Shown here piece by piece: positions 7,109 through 14,533 of a stretch of 25,436 nucleotides of DNA; within the stretch, counting starts at the first letter, position 1; each line of letters starts with the position of its first letter. A program made the position numbers and the translations under genes. The stretch comes from an uncultured Oscillibacter sp. (lineage in GTDB: Bacteria; Bacillota; Clostridia; Oscillospirales; Oscillospiraceae), in the NCBI GenBank assembly GCA_910584995.1, contig CAJUDW010000032.1:1-25436 (forward strand), in the 5' to 3' direction. The notes beneath the pieces were generated by a model. The model had not been told where the DNA came from, ran no database searches, and saw only the letters and a program-made list of their open reading frames with translations.

Positions 7109-7454
7109 AAGACACGCTCCTTTCATCAAACTGACAGGCCGCCGGAAAACCCGAAAAGTATCAAATGCTTCCGGCAACGGTTTTGCCACCGCCCTGTGGC
7201 CGGCCTGTATGGCTTCACAGGCCGGCAAATGCATGCTTTGCGCAGGCCATTGGTTCAGCCACCGGAAACAGCCATGGATGTTTCCGGCTCTGCTGACTAT
7301 ATCGTGGTTTCCTGAATTCTTCCTGAAAAGGGAAAAACGAGGCGGCTTTTTCTTTCGGCATAATCCTCCAGGCCGCCAAAGGCCCCGCGGGACGGCAAAA
7401 AAAGCAATCCGCCTGTCCCGGCAGCACACGCCGGAGCAGACGGATTTTTTGAAA
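7109..7454. other. Hairpin-rich intergenic region upstream of the VTC gene
   Basis: About 345 nt without a credible gene. It holds a run of perfect hairpins (7141-7287) and then looser inverted repeats at 7388-7420 (9 bp around a bulge) and 7420-7434. The promoter of the VTC gene should be here, but no good -35/-10 pair was recognised. Confidence 0.55.
7141..7287. repeat. Array of four consecutive perfect hairpins
   Basis: The arms are GCCGGAA/TTCCGGC (7141-7147 with 7169-7175), GGCAA/TTGCC (7173-7177 with 7183-7187), GCCGGCCTGT/ACAGGCCGGC (7199-7208 with 7217-7226) and CCGGAAACA/TGTTTCCGG (7262-7270 with 7279-7287). The last two have 10- and 9-bp perfect stems with identical 8-nt loop length. 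None is followed by a T-tract, so they are not ordinary terminators. Confidence 0.6.
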
Positions 7455-7490
7455 ACAAAAGCGGGAAGAAACTTTCTTCCCGCTTTTCCG
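7455..7490 (-). terminator. Bidirectional-type terminator after rpmF
   Basis: GCGGGAAGAAA (7461-7471) and TTTCTTCCCGC (7473-7483) form a long stem. On the minus strand it is followed by TTTTGTTTTC, and on the plus strand by TTTTCC. It lies about 20 nt after the rpmF stop codon. Confidence 0.8.
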
Positions 7491-7505
7491 TGTCTGGAAC
7501 GCCTC

Positions 7506-7700
7506 TTATTTCGCCACGGCGGACTTGACCACCTTCACCTCGCGGCCATTGTAGCTGCCGCATTCCGGGCACATTCTATGGGGCAAATGCATAGCGCCGC
7601 ACTTGGGGCACGCTACCAGCGTGGGGGCCGCCAGCTTCCAGTGGGAACTGCGCCGCTTGTCGCGTCTTGCCTTGGATACTTTTCCCTTGGGTACTGCCAT
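7506..7700 (-). CDS. rpmF: 50S ribosomal protein L32
   Basis: Small basic ribosomal protein of the large subunit. The 64-residue product starts MAVPKGKVSKARRDKRRSSH, the standard L32 N-terminus. It carries two CxxC pairs (C31/C34 and C44/C47), so it is the zinc-binding form rather than the cysteine-free paralogue. The ATG at 7700 has GGAGG 7 nt upstream. It follows yceD by 42 nt, a gene pair conserved across bacteria, and is closed by a strong terminator. Assignment is essentially certain. Confidence 0.98.
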   Translation of the reverse strand: MAVPKGKVSKARRDKRRSSHWKLAAPTLVACPKCGAMHLPHRMCPECGSYNGREVKVVKSAVAK

Positions 7701-7742
7701 TGTGACACCTCCGTTCAAAGGCCCGGGCAAGGCCCGTCCTGT

Positions 7743-8249
7743 TTATTGTCCTTCTTTGTCCTCCAAAAGCTTGGCCAGGACGGCCAGCCGCGGATCCGCC
7801 TCCTTTTTGCAGGAGCAGGGGCCGAGATTCAAATCGGCGCCGCAGCGGGGGCATAGTCCTTTGCAATCTTCAGAACACAGCGTTTTTGTGTCCATGTCCA
7901 GCAAAAAGGCCGTGCGGGCCAAATCACCCGCGTCCACTCTGCCGTCCTCCAGCAGTTCGATCTCGTCGTTCTCCCCGTTCTCCAACTCCTCCGCCAGAAG
8001 GCAGCGGTAAGGTGTCTCCTTTTCCTGGCAAAACTCCTTCCCGCAGCGGTCGCACACGGCGTCCAGCAGGGTTTTGGCGGTGAACTCCAACTCCAGCAGG
8101 CCGCCAGTGTTCCGGGCCTCGCCCGTCACGGCGACAGGCCGGGAGACAGGGTGCCGGCCGGAAAATTCCACATCGGAAAGATCCATTTCAAACCGGAATT
8201 CCAGCCGCCCGCCGGGGGTATGCATAATTGGTCTTACATCTAAAATCAT
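7743..8249 (-). CDS. yceD: YceD/DUF177 family protein
   Basis: The 168-residue cytoplasmic protein has the YceD layout: an N-terminal beta-rich part (LEFRFEMDLSDVEFSG), a central CDRCGKEF pair and a C-terminal cysteine-rich stretch (CKGLCPRCGADLN, then PCSC) likely to bind zinc. YceD proteins are almost always encoded directly before rpmF, as here. Roles in 23S rRNA accumulation or ribosome assembly have been described for homologues in plants and bacteria. Start ATG at 8249 follows GAGG. A perfect-consensus sigma-A promoter lies just upstream, giving a short ~20-nt leader for the yceD-rpmF transcript. Confidence 0.93.
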   Translation of the reverse strand: MILDVRPIMHTPGGRLEFRFEMDLSDVEFSGRHPVSRPVAVTGEARNTGGLLELEFTAKTLLDAVCDRCGKEFCQEKETPYRCLLAEELENGENDEIELLEDGRVDAGDLARTAFLLDMDTKTLCSEDCKGLCPRCGADLNLGPCSCKKEADPRLAVLAKLLEDKEGQ

Positions 8250-8276
8250 AAGCTGCCTCGCAATGACACGAATAGT

Positions 8277-8305
8277 ATTATAAGGGATGGTTCAGCCGTT
8301 GTCAA
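8277..8305 (-). promoter_or_regulatory. Consensus sigma-A promoter of yceD-rpmF
   Basis: On the minus strand TTGACA (8305-8300), exactly 17 nt spacer, and TATAAT (8282-8277). An A/T-rich tract (8308-8322) directly upstream could act as an UP element. This is the best promoter in the window and fits a ribosomal protein transcript. Confidence 0.88.
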
Positions 8306-8354
8306 ACATTTTTTTAAAAAATTCCATAGCAGGGGGCTTTTTCGGAAAAAGGGC

Positions 8355-8831
8355 TTACAGCCAGTCCTTTTTCTCCTGCCGTTCCCGTTCCAGGCTGATG
8401 CCCATGAAGGTATTCCGGAACCCCCCCTGGATCTGCGCAAAGGGGGCGATGCCGTAGGAATCTTTTGGGCGGCGGGCGGTCCACGCGTCCCGGAAGAGCA
8501 GGCTGAAGCCCTTGCCGTCTGCGCCCTCCAGTTCCAGCAGCATAGGGGAGAGGTACACCGCCGCCATCTGTTTCTCGTCGGCCAGGGCGGCCCCCCTGTC
8601 CCAGAAGCGCCTGCGCTTAATGGCCGCCTCCAGCCCCTCCATAATCTCCTCCGCCAGGGCTTTCAGCGCCGCCGGATCCTCCCCGGCCTCCCGGATGGCG
8701 TCCCGGTAGGCGGGGCCGAACCGGGCCCCATAGTCCCGGAAGGCGTCGGGATAAGTCCTGCGGCGGAAATCCTCCAGCCACTCCCGCCCGTTTTGAATCG
8801 CGCCGCACAGGGTTGCCAAATCCGGCCTCAC
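8355..8831 (-). CDS. Protein of unknown function
   Basis: I do not recognise this family. The 158-residue product is soluble, with no signal peptide or membrane segment, and is rich in charged residues. Its first half looks helical (LATLCGAIQNGREWLEDFRR, then ALKALAEEIMEGLEAAIKRR). The second half (LADEKQMAAVYLSPMLLELE, then FRDAWTARRPKDSYGIAPFA, then NTFMGISLE) resembles a compact domain. Coding is supported by the clean long frame, codon bias like neighbours and a ribosome binding site: AGGTG lies 6 nt before GTG at 8831; an alternative GTG at 8840 has no room for one. It is divergent from the rluA-type gene. The family is likely restricted to related gut Clostridia, but that is a guess. 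Confidence 0.7.
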   Translation of the reverse strand: MRPDLATLCGAIQNGREWLEDFRRRTYPDAFRDYGARFGPAYRDAIREAGEDPAALKALAEEIMEGLEAAIKRRRFWDRGAALADEKQMAAVYLSPMLLELEGADGKGFSLLFRDAWTARRPKDSYGIAPFAQIQGGFRNTFMGISLERERQEKKDWL

Positions 8832-8864
8832 GGCTCTCACCTCGCAAAAATATTCTATCCCCGC

Positions 8865-8893
8865 TTTACAAGCCCGGCGGGAACGGGTATGAT
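8865..8893 (+). promoter_or_regulatory. Sigma-A-type promoter of the RluA-family gene
   Basis: TTTACA (8865-8870), 17-nt spacer and TATGAT (8888-8893), about 80 nt upstream of the ATG at 8972. Confidence 0.65.
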
Positions 8894-8971
8894 ATAGCCA
8901 GCGCGCAGGGCCGCCGCCCTTTGGGCCGGGACAATGGCCCCGCTCCCCATTACGACATCAGGAGGTCCGCT

Positions 8972-9934
8972 ATGCGGGAATTTACCATCGGGAAAAACGA
9001 CGCCGGGCAGCGGCTGGATCGGTTCGTGGCGAAAAACCTGCCGCTGCTGCCTCCGGCCCTGCTGCAAAAATACATCCGGCTCAAGCGGATCAAGGTCAAC
9101 GGGAAGGGCTCCCAGCGGGACGTCCGGCTGGCGGAGGGGGATATCCTGCAATTATACATCAACGATGAATTCTTTGACAAGCCCAGGGAGGAAAACCTCT
9201 TCCTGACCCTCTTCCGCCCCCAACTCAATATTGTGTATGAGGACGGAAACCTTCTCCTGGCGGACAAGCGCCCCGGCGTGGTAGTCCACGCCGACGAAAC
9301 GGAAAAAGTGAATACCCTCATCAACCATATCCAGGCCTACCTTTATCAGAAAAAGGAGTGGAACCCCAGGGCGGAAAACGCTTTCGCACCGGCCCTGTGC
9401 AACCGGATTGACCGGAACACCGGGGGCATTGTCATCGCCGCCAAGAATGCCGAAACCCTCCGGATCCTCAACGAGAAAATCCGGGCCCATGAGATTGAGA
9501 AGTCCTATCTCTGCATTACGGCGGGGCGGCTAAATCCCCCTAAGGGGAAACTCGAGGGCTTCCTGGTGAAGGACGAGGTCAAAAAGCAGGTCTCCTTTCA
9601 CAAGCGGCCCGTTCCCGGCGGCAGGACCGCCGTGACGTTTTACGACACCCTGGAGACCCGGGGGCCCCTGTCCCTGGTGGAGTGCCGCCTGCTGACAGGC
9701 CGCACCCATCAGATCCGCGTCTCCATGGCCGCCGCCGGCTGCCCCCTCCTGGGGGACGGCAAATACGGCAGCGGCGATCTCAACCGCCGCTATCACGAGA
9801 CCCGCCAGGCCCTCTATTCCTACAAGCTGCGCTTCGCCTTCCCCACAGGGGGCGGGGCCCTGGACTATCTGCGGGGCCGGGAGTTCACCGTAGAGGCAGT
9901 CCCCTTCCGGGACAAGTACTTCCCCCAGAGATAA
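8972..9934 (+). CDS. RluA-family RNA pseudouridine synthase
   Basis: The enzyme isomerises uridine to pseudouridine in rRNA or tRNA. The 320-residue protein has an N-terminal S4 RNA-binding domain (about 12-70: QRLDRFVAKNL, then KRIKVNG, then GDILQLYI). The catalytic domain follows, with NRIDRNTGG (144-152; D147 is the catalytic aspartate) and LTGRTHQIRVSMAAAGCPLLGDGKYG further on. The first motif is NRIDRNTGG rather than the common HRLDRxTSG, a variant seen in this RluC/RluD-like subgroup. ATG at 8972 has GGAGG with 6 nt spacing. Its stop codon is 5 nt from that of the convergent small membrane protein gene. Class assignment is sure; the exact target uridine is not determinable, so no gene symbol. 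Confidence 0.93.
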   Translation: MREFTIGKNDAGQRLDRFVAKNLPLLPPALLQKYIRLKRIKVNGKGSQRDVRLAEGDILQLYINDEFFDKPREENLFLTLFRPQLNIVYEDGNLLLADKRPGVVVHADETEKVNTLINHIQAYLYQKKEWNPRAENAFAPALCNRIDRNTGGIVIAAKNAETLRILNEKIRAHEIEKSYLCITAGRLNPPKGKLEGFLVKDEVKKQVSFHKRPVPGGRTAVTFYDTLETRGPLSLVECRLLTGRTHQIRVSMAAAGCPLLGDGKYGSGDLNRRYHETRQALYSYKLRFAFPTGGGALDYLRGREFTVEAVPFRDKYFPQR

Positions 9935-9939
9935 GGATC

Positions 9940-10185
9940 TTATTTCTCCGGATTTTTATCCGCGCCATTTTCCGCGTCCTGCTCCCCGGCTTCCTCCCCT
10001 TCTGCGTCCTCTTTCACCAGGGAACCCCAGAAGGCCGTGACCAGGCCGAAAAGCGGGCACACAAGCCCCAGCGTCTCAAAGATCCAATTACGATGGGTGG
10101 GCAGGTCCAGACCGGCCAAAAGCAGGGCGCTGACGCCGAACAGAATCAGCGCGATGCCCAGCAGAATCAATTTGATGCCTTTCAT
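9940..10185 (-). CDS. Small two-helix membrane protein
   Basis: The 81-residue product has two hydrophobic segments (about 5-27, LILLGIALILFGVSALLLAG, and 38-56, LGLVCPLFGLVTAFWGSL). A highly acidic C-terminal tail (EDAEGEEAGEQDAENGADK) follows. No family is recognised with certainty. Start ATG at 10185 is preceded by GGAGG with 8 nt spacing; the in-frame ATG at 10200 would place that site inside the gene. A promoter with TTGCAT and TAAAAT lies upstream. Reading frame, ribosome binding site and promoter together support a real gene. Confidence 0.75.
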   Translation of the reverse strand: MKGIKLILLGIALILFGVSALLLAGLDLPTHRNWIFETLGLVCPLFGLVTAFWGSLVKEDAEGEEAGEQDAENGADKNPEK

Positions 10186-10221
10186 CTCAAATCCCTCCAT
10201 AAAGTTCAGGTTACGGCTTCG

Positions 10222-10250
10222 ATTTTATCATCCCCGGCTGCAAGATGCAA
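10222..10250 (-). promoter_or_regulatory. Promoter of the small membrane protein gene
   Basis: Minus strand TTGCAT (10250-10245), 17-nt spacer and TAAAAT (10227-10222) with a TG one base before the -10 box. Located ~40 nt before the start codon. Confidence 0.55.
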
Positions 10251-10350
10251 GAGCTGCCGGGGAAAATTGCCATAATTCACCCTGGCGGGCCGGAATTGGA
10301 GCGGAATGGGAACATTTTTTAGACAAAGGCAAAAAAAGTCCCGGATTCCC

Positions 10351-10379
10351 TTGACATTTCCCTCTGGTTCGGATATATT
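10351..10379 (+). promoter_or_regulatory. Sigma-A promoter of the polyamine transporter operon
   Basis: TTGACA (10351-10356), 17-nt spacer and TATATT (10374-10379). The start site would fall near 10386, leaving a leader of about 105 nt before potA. Confidence 0.8.
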
Positions 10380-10409
10380 TTTAAATTGCTGAATTTCGAC
10401 GAGAAAGGT

Positions 10410-10485
10410 TCCCCCTCAACAGAGAAAAGAGGCGTATAGAGAGCCCCGTGAAAAGGGCTGAAAAATTTTTTATTGAAATGGGGGA
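10410..10485 (+). promoter_or_regulatory. Structured potA leader with terminator-like hairpin
   Basis: AGCCC (10442-10446) and GGGCT (10455-10459) form a hairpin followed six bases later by TTTTTT (10466-10471), an attenuator-like shape. In addition TCCCCC (10410-10415) is complementary to GGGGGA (10480-10485), the 5' part of the potA ribosome binding site. Two mutually exclusive folds can be drawn, but the stems are short and the element matches no riboswitch I know. Confidence 0.35.
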
Positions 10486-10491
10486 GGATAC

Positions 10492-11664
10492 ATGTCCAAG
10501 GAGTTGATCTGCCTGCGGAACCTCTGCATGGCGTTTGACGACGAAACGGTACTGGACAGCATCAATCTTGATATCCATGACAAAGAATTCCTCACACTGT
10601 TAGGGCCCAGCGGGTGCGGCAAAACCACCACGCTGCGGATTATTGGCGGTTTCGCGACACCTATGTCGGGAGACGTCCTCTTTGACGGTGTGAGGATCAA
10701 TGATCTCCCGCCCTACCGGCGGCAAATCAACACCGTCTTCCAGAAGTACGCCCTGTTTCCCCATCTGAACGTGTTTGAGAACATCGCTTTCGGACTGCGG
10801 ATGCAGCGGCGTTCCGCCTCTGGGGGAAGGGCGGAGCGGATTCCCGAAGCCGAAATCCGGGACCGGGTCATGGAAATGCTGGAAATCATCAGTCTCAAGG
10901 GGTTTGAGCGCCGCCGTCCGGACGCCCTCTCCGGCGGGCAGCAGCAGCGGGTGGCCATTGCCAGGGCCCTGGTGAACCGCCCCAAGGTCCTGCTGCTGGA
11001 CGAACCCCTGGCTGCGCTGGATCTGAAACTCCGCAAGGATATGCAGATCGAACTCAAGCGCATCCAGCAGCAGGTCGGCATCACCTTCGTCTACGTCACC
11101 CACGACCAGGAGGAGGCCCTCACCATGTCCGACACTATCGTGGTGATGGACAAGGGCTCTATCCAGCAGATCGGCACGCCCGAGGACATATACAACGAGC
11201 CGGAAAACGCCTTTGTGGCGGACTTCATCGGCGAGTCCAATATCATCGACGGCCTGATGATCCGGGACAATCTGGTGCAGATGTACGGCCGCCAGTTCCC
11301 CTGCCTGGACGGCGGCTTCGCGGAAAACGAGCCGGTGGATGTGGTCATCCGCCCGGAGGACATCGACATCGTGCCGGAGGAGCAGGGCCAGCTGGCAGGC
11401 ACCGTCACCAACGTCACCTTCAAGGGGATGCAGTACGACATTATCGTGGACTTCCGGGGATTTAAGTGGCTAATCCAGACTACGGATCACTCCCCGGTGG
11501 GAGCCCGTATCGGGATCAAAATCGACCCGGACGGCATCCACGTCATGAAGAAGAGCGCCTATTCCGGCATGTTCGGCGACTACTCCTCCTTCTCCGACGA
11601 GTATGACGAACTTGACAGCGCGGCGGTCCCGGAGGACCCTGGGGAGGACGGCCATGAATCGTAA
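10492..11664 (+). CDS. potA: Spermidine/putrescine ABC transporter ATP-binding protein
   Basis: This is the ATPase that powers polyamine import through PotB and PotC. The 390-residue protein has Walker A GPSGCGKTT (38-46), Q-loop near FQKYALFP (~83-90), signature LSGGQQQ (146-152), Walker B VLLLDEP (166-172) and switch H204. A C-terminal TOBE-type regulatory domain (about 240-360) follows, with VVIRPEDIDIV. A short insert (MQRRSASGGRAERIPEAE, ~104-121) lies after the Q-loop and a longer acidic tail ends the protein. ATG at 10492 follows GGGGGAGG. It overlaps potB by 11 nt, showing translational coupling. Substrate is inferred from the PotB, PotC and PotD neighbours. Confidence 0.95.
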   Translation: MSKELICLRNLCMAFDDETVLDSINLDIHDKEFLTLLGPSGCGKTTTLRIIGGFATPMSGDVLFDGVRINDLPPYRRQINTVFQKYALFPHLNVFENIAFGLRMQRRSASGGRAERIPEAEIRDRVMEMLEIISLKGFERRRPDALSGGQQQRVAIARALVNRPKVLLLDEPLAALDLKLRKDMQIELKRIQQQVGITFVYVTHDQEEALTMSDTIVVMDKGSIQQIGTPEDIYNEPENAFVADFIGESNIIDGLMIRDNLVQMYGRQFPCLDGGFAENEPVDVVIRPEDIDIVPEEQGQLAGTVTNVTFKGMQYDIIVDFRGFKWLIQTTDHSPVGARIGIKIDPDGIHVMKKSAYSGMFGDYSSFSDEYDELDSAAVPEDPGEDGHES

Positions 11665-12508
11665 GCTTGCCCGCCTGACCATCCCCTATGTGATTTGGAT
11701 GGCCCTTTTCGTGGTGGCTCCCATCGTCATGGTGGTGATCTACGCCTTCACCTCCGCGGAGGGGGGCTTCACCCTTTCCAACTTCACCAACATGGAGATT
11801 TACGGGGTGGTGTTCCTCCGCTCCTTCCGGCTGGCCTTTGTCGCCACCGTCATCTGCCTTCTCATCGGCTATCCCCTGTCCTACGCCATGAGCAAGGAGG
11901 GCCCCCGCTTCCAGCGGCTGGCCATGGTTTTCATCATGCTGCCCATGTGGATGAACTTCCTTCTGCGGACCTACTCCTGGATGTCCATCCTGGAAAACAA
12001 CGGCCTTCTGAACCAGTTTTTCCGGAGCGCCGGCGTCATCTCCCTCTACAACCGCCTGTCCGGAGCGGATATCCAGTTCTTCCACATGATCGACACCCAG
12101 GGGGCCGTGGTGCTGGGCATGGTGTACAACTACCTGCCCTTCATGATCCTGCCCATTTACTCGGTCATCATCAAGCTGGATCACTCCCTCATCGAGGCGG
12201 CACGGGATCTGGGGGCCAATTCCTATCATGTGTTCCGCCGGGTCATCCTGCCGCTGTCCCTGCCGGGGGTGCTCTCCGGCATCACCATGGTCTTCGTCCC
12301 CTCCGTGTCCACCTTCGCCATTTCCAAAATGCTGGGCGGCGGCACGGAAATGCTGCTGGGCGATCTGATTGAACAGCAGTTCCTGGGCGGGGCGTATAAT
12401 CCCCAGCTGGGGGCGGCCATCTCCCTGGTGATGATGCTCATCGTGATCATCTGCATGTGGATAATGAACCGCTTCGGCGAGGGCGAGGAACAGGCGGTGA
12501 TGCTGTGA
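11654..12508 (+). CDS. potB: Spermidine/putrescine ABC transporter permease
   Basis: Inner permease subunit that pairs with PotC. The 284-residue protein has six membrane segments, starting with LARLTIPYVIWMALFVVAPI. The EAA coupling motif is EAARDLGANSYHVFRRVILP, followed by LPGVLSGITMVFVPSVSTF, which contacts PotA. The start is ATG at 11654, with GGAGG 6 nt upstream inside the end of potA; earlier in-frame starts lie within potA. It ends in a TGA that overlaps the alternative GTG start of the next gene. Length and motifs match the PotB family well. Confidence 0.95.
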   Translation: MNRKLARLTIPYVIWMALFVVAPIVMVVIYAFTSAEGGFTLSNFTNMEIYGVVFLRSFRLAFVATVICLLIGYPLSYAMSKEGPRFQRLAMVFIMLPMWMNFLLRTYSWMSILENNGLLNQFFRSAGVISLYNRLSGADIQFFHMIDTQGAVVLGMVYNYLPFMILPIYSVIIKLDHSLIEAARDLGANSYHVFRRVILPLSLPGVLSGITMVFVPSVSTFAISKMLGGGTEMLLGDLIEQQFLGGAYNPQLGAAISLVMMLIVIICMWIMNRFGEGEEQAVML

Positions 12509-12519
12509 AAGGAAAAGGT

Positions 12520-14496
12520 ATGAACCGCGTCTTCATGGCGCTGGTGTTCCTCTTTCTCTACGCGCCCATCTTAGTGCTGATCGTCTTTTCCTTCAACGCC
12601 GGCAGCAGCAACAGCGTGTGGACCGGCTTCTCCTTCGGCTGGTACAGGGAACTGCTCCACAACCGGCTCATCCTCCGCAGCATCTACACCACCCTGCTGG
12701 TGTCCCTGCTGGCCACCGTCATCGCCACCGCCGCGGGCACCTTCGCTGCCATTGGCTTCTTTGCCCTCCGGCGGCGGCAGCGGAACCTGCTGAACACCGT
12801 CAACAACATCCCTATGATGAACGCGGATATTGTGACGGGCGTGGCCATGTGCTTGTTCTTTGTGGCCTTTTTCGGCCTGTGGGGCCGGTTCTCCCTGTGG
12901 TTCAACGGCGTCCAGAGCCTCGTCACCCTGCCCACCCGGCTGACACTGGGGTTCGGCACGCTGCTGATCGCCCATGTGGCCTTCAACATCCCCTACGTGA
13001 TCCTCTCCGTAGGCCCCCGCCTGCGGCAGATGGACCGGAACCTGGTGGATGCCGCTATGGATCTGGGCTGCACCTGGATGCAGGCTTTCTGGAAGGTGAT
13101 CCTGCCGGAGATCAAGCCCGGCATCGTCTCCGGGGCCCTGACAGCCTTCACCATGAGCGTGGATGACTTCATCATCAGCTATTTTACCGCTGGTTCCTCC
13201 TCGTCCACCCTGGCCATGACCATTTACGGCATGACGAAAAAGCGGGTGACGCCGGAGATCAACGCGGTCTCCACCCTTCTTTTTGTCAGCGTGCTGCTTC
13301 TGCTGACCGTCAACAACCTCCGGGAATCCTGGCTGGAGCGGCGGCGGGCGATGGGCATTGAGCGGCGTCCCCTTCTGCCGGAGCGGATCTCCGGCCCCCG
13401 CAGGGCCTGGCTGCGGCGCGGCCTTGCGGCGGCGGGCGCGGCCTGCTTTGTGGCGACTGTAGCCTTTCTCACCGGCGCCACCAACGCCCAGCCCACGGTG
13501 AATGTGTGCAGCTGGGGCGAGTATATCGACGAAGATCTCATCACCCAGTTTGAGGAGGAGACCGGCATCGCAGTCAACTACCAGACGGCGGAGAGCAACG
13601 AGGCCCTGTACTCACTGCTGAAAAGTGGCGCCGGGGACTACGACGTTATTGTCCCCTCGGACTATATGATCTCCCAGCTGATTGAGGAGGGGATGCTGGA
13701 ACCCCTGGACTACGGGAATATCCCCAATTTCTCCCTGATTGACGATCGCTTCAAAAACCTCTCCTACGACCCGGAGAACCTGTACACGGTCCCCTATACC
13801 TGGGGCACCGTAGGCATCATCTACAACCGGGCGGCGGTGGAGGAGCCCATCACCAGCTGGTCAGCCATGTTTGATGAACGTTACGCCGGGGAAGTCCTCA
13901 TGTTCCGGAACTCCCGGGACGCCATAGCCATTGCCCTCTCCTATCTGGGCTACTCCCTGAACACCACGGATCCCCTTCAGCTGCGGGAGGCCTACCAGCT
14001 TTTGGCGGACGCAAAAAGCAAAGGGGTGTATCAGGCCTTCGTCATGGATGAAATATTCCAAAAGATGGAAGGTGGAAATGCGGCCATCGGCGCATATTAT
14101 GCCGGGGATTACCTGAGTATGGCGGAAAACGCCGCGGAGGGTGTGGATCTGGCTTTTGTTGTACCGGAGGAGGGATCCAACTGGTTCATGGACGCCATGT
14201 GCGTCCTGAAAGATGCCCCCCACAAGGCGGAGGCGGAGGCCTGGATCAACTTTATCGCCTCCACAGAGGCAAATCTTGCCAACATGGACTTCATCTGGTA
14301 CGCCTCCCCCAACGCCCAGGCCCTGGCGGAGTATCCCGCCTATTACGAGGAACTGTATGAAGAGCCCCTGCCGGAGGAGACTTACGAGATCATGGCCGCT
14401 CCCCAGGAGGTACTGGACCGGTGCGAGGCCTATGTGTCCCTGCCGCCGGAGACCCGGGCATTGTATAACGCCCTGTGGACGGAGTTGGGCATCTGA
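12520..14496 (+). CDS. potCD: PotC-PotD fusion: polyamine permease joined to substrate-binding protein
   Basis: One 658-residue polypeptide combines two transporter subunits. Residues 1-265 are the PotC permease with six membrane segments and the EAA motif DAAMDLGCTWMQAFWKVILP (177-196). Residues 266-298 form an Arg-rich cytoplasmic linker (ERRRAMGIERRPLLPERISG). A seventh membrane segment (~299-320) carries the chain outward. Residues ~325-658 are a PotD-type binding protein: WGEYID (332-337), PSDYM (379-383), and W555/D558 in the SNWFMDAM block, where E. coli PotD has W255/D257. The frame is continuous, so this is a true fusion rather than a missed stop. Start ATG at 12520 has AAGG upstream; GTG at 12505 is an alternative. 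The binding domain would be tethered outside the membrane with no lipoprotein signal. Confidence 0.95.
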   Translation: MNRVFMALVFLFLYAPILVLIVFSFNAGSSNSVWTGFSFGWYRELLHNRLILRSIYTTLLVSLLATVIATAAGTFAAIGFFALRRRQRNLLNTVNNIPMMNADIVTGVAMCLFFVAFFGLWGRFSLWFNGVQSLVTLPTRLTLGFGTLLIAHVAFNIPYVILSVGPRLRQMDRNLVDAAMDLGCTWMQAFWKVILPEIKPGIVSGALTAFTMSVDDFIISYFTAGSSSSTLAMTIYGMTKKRVTPEINAVSTLLFVSVLLLLTVNNLRESWLERRRAMGIERRPLLPERISGPRRAWLRRGLAAAGAACFVATVAFLTGATNAQPTVNVCSWGEYIDEDLITQFEEETGIAVNYQTAESNEALYSLLKSGAGDYDVIVPSDYMISQLIEEGMLEPLDYGNIPNFSLIDDRFKNLSYDPENLYTVPYTWGTVGIIYNRAAVEEPITSWSAMFDERYAGEVLMFRNSRDAIAIALSYLGYSLNTTDPLQLREAYQLLADAKSKGVYQAFVMDEIFQKMEGGNAAIGAYYAGDYLSMAENAAEGVDLAFVVPEEGSNWFMDAMCVLKDAPHKAEAEAWINFIASTEANLANMDFIWYASPNAQALAEYPAYYEELYEEPLPEETYEIMAAPQEVLDRCEAYVSLPPETRALYNALWTELGI

Positions 14497-14533
14497 ATCA
14501 CATCCCAAGCGGCGGGAGAAAAGGAGAAACGGC

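Noticed and set aside
7299..7312. A 13-nt match (TATATCGTGGTTT) shared in inverted orientation with the region near 23940-23953, suggesting another repeat family.
   Set aside because: In 25 kb several exact 13-mers are expected by chance on the two strands, and the flanks do not align colinearly.
9931..9955. Small AT hairpins between the convergent rluA-type and small membrane protein genes as terminators.
   Set aside because: Stems are only 5 bp, loops and tails are weak, and part lies inside coding sequence.
12457..12519. Upstream extension of the PotCD start to ATG 12457 or GTG 12505.
   Set aside because: 12457 lies in potB without a ribosome binding site; GTG 12505 is possible but ATG 12520 has the better AAGG spacing.
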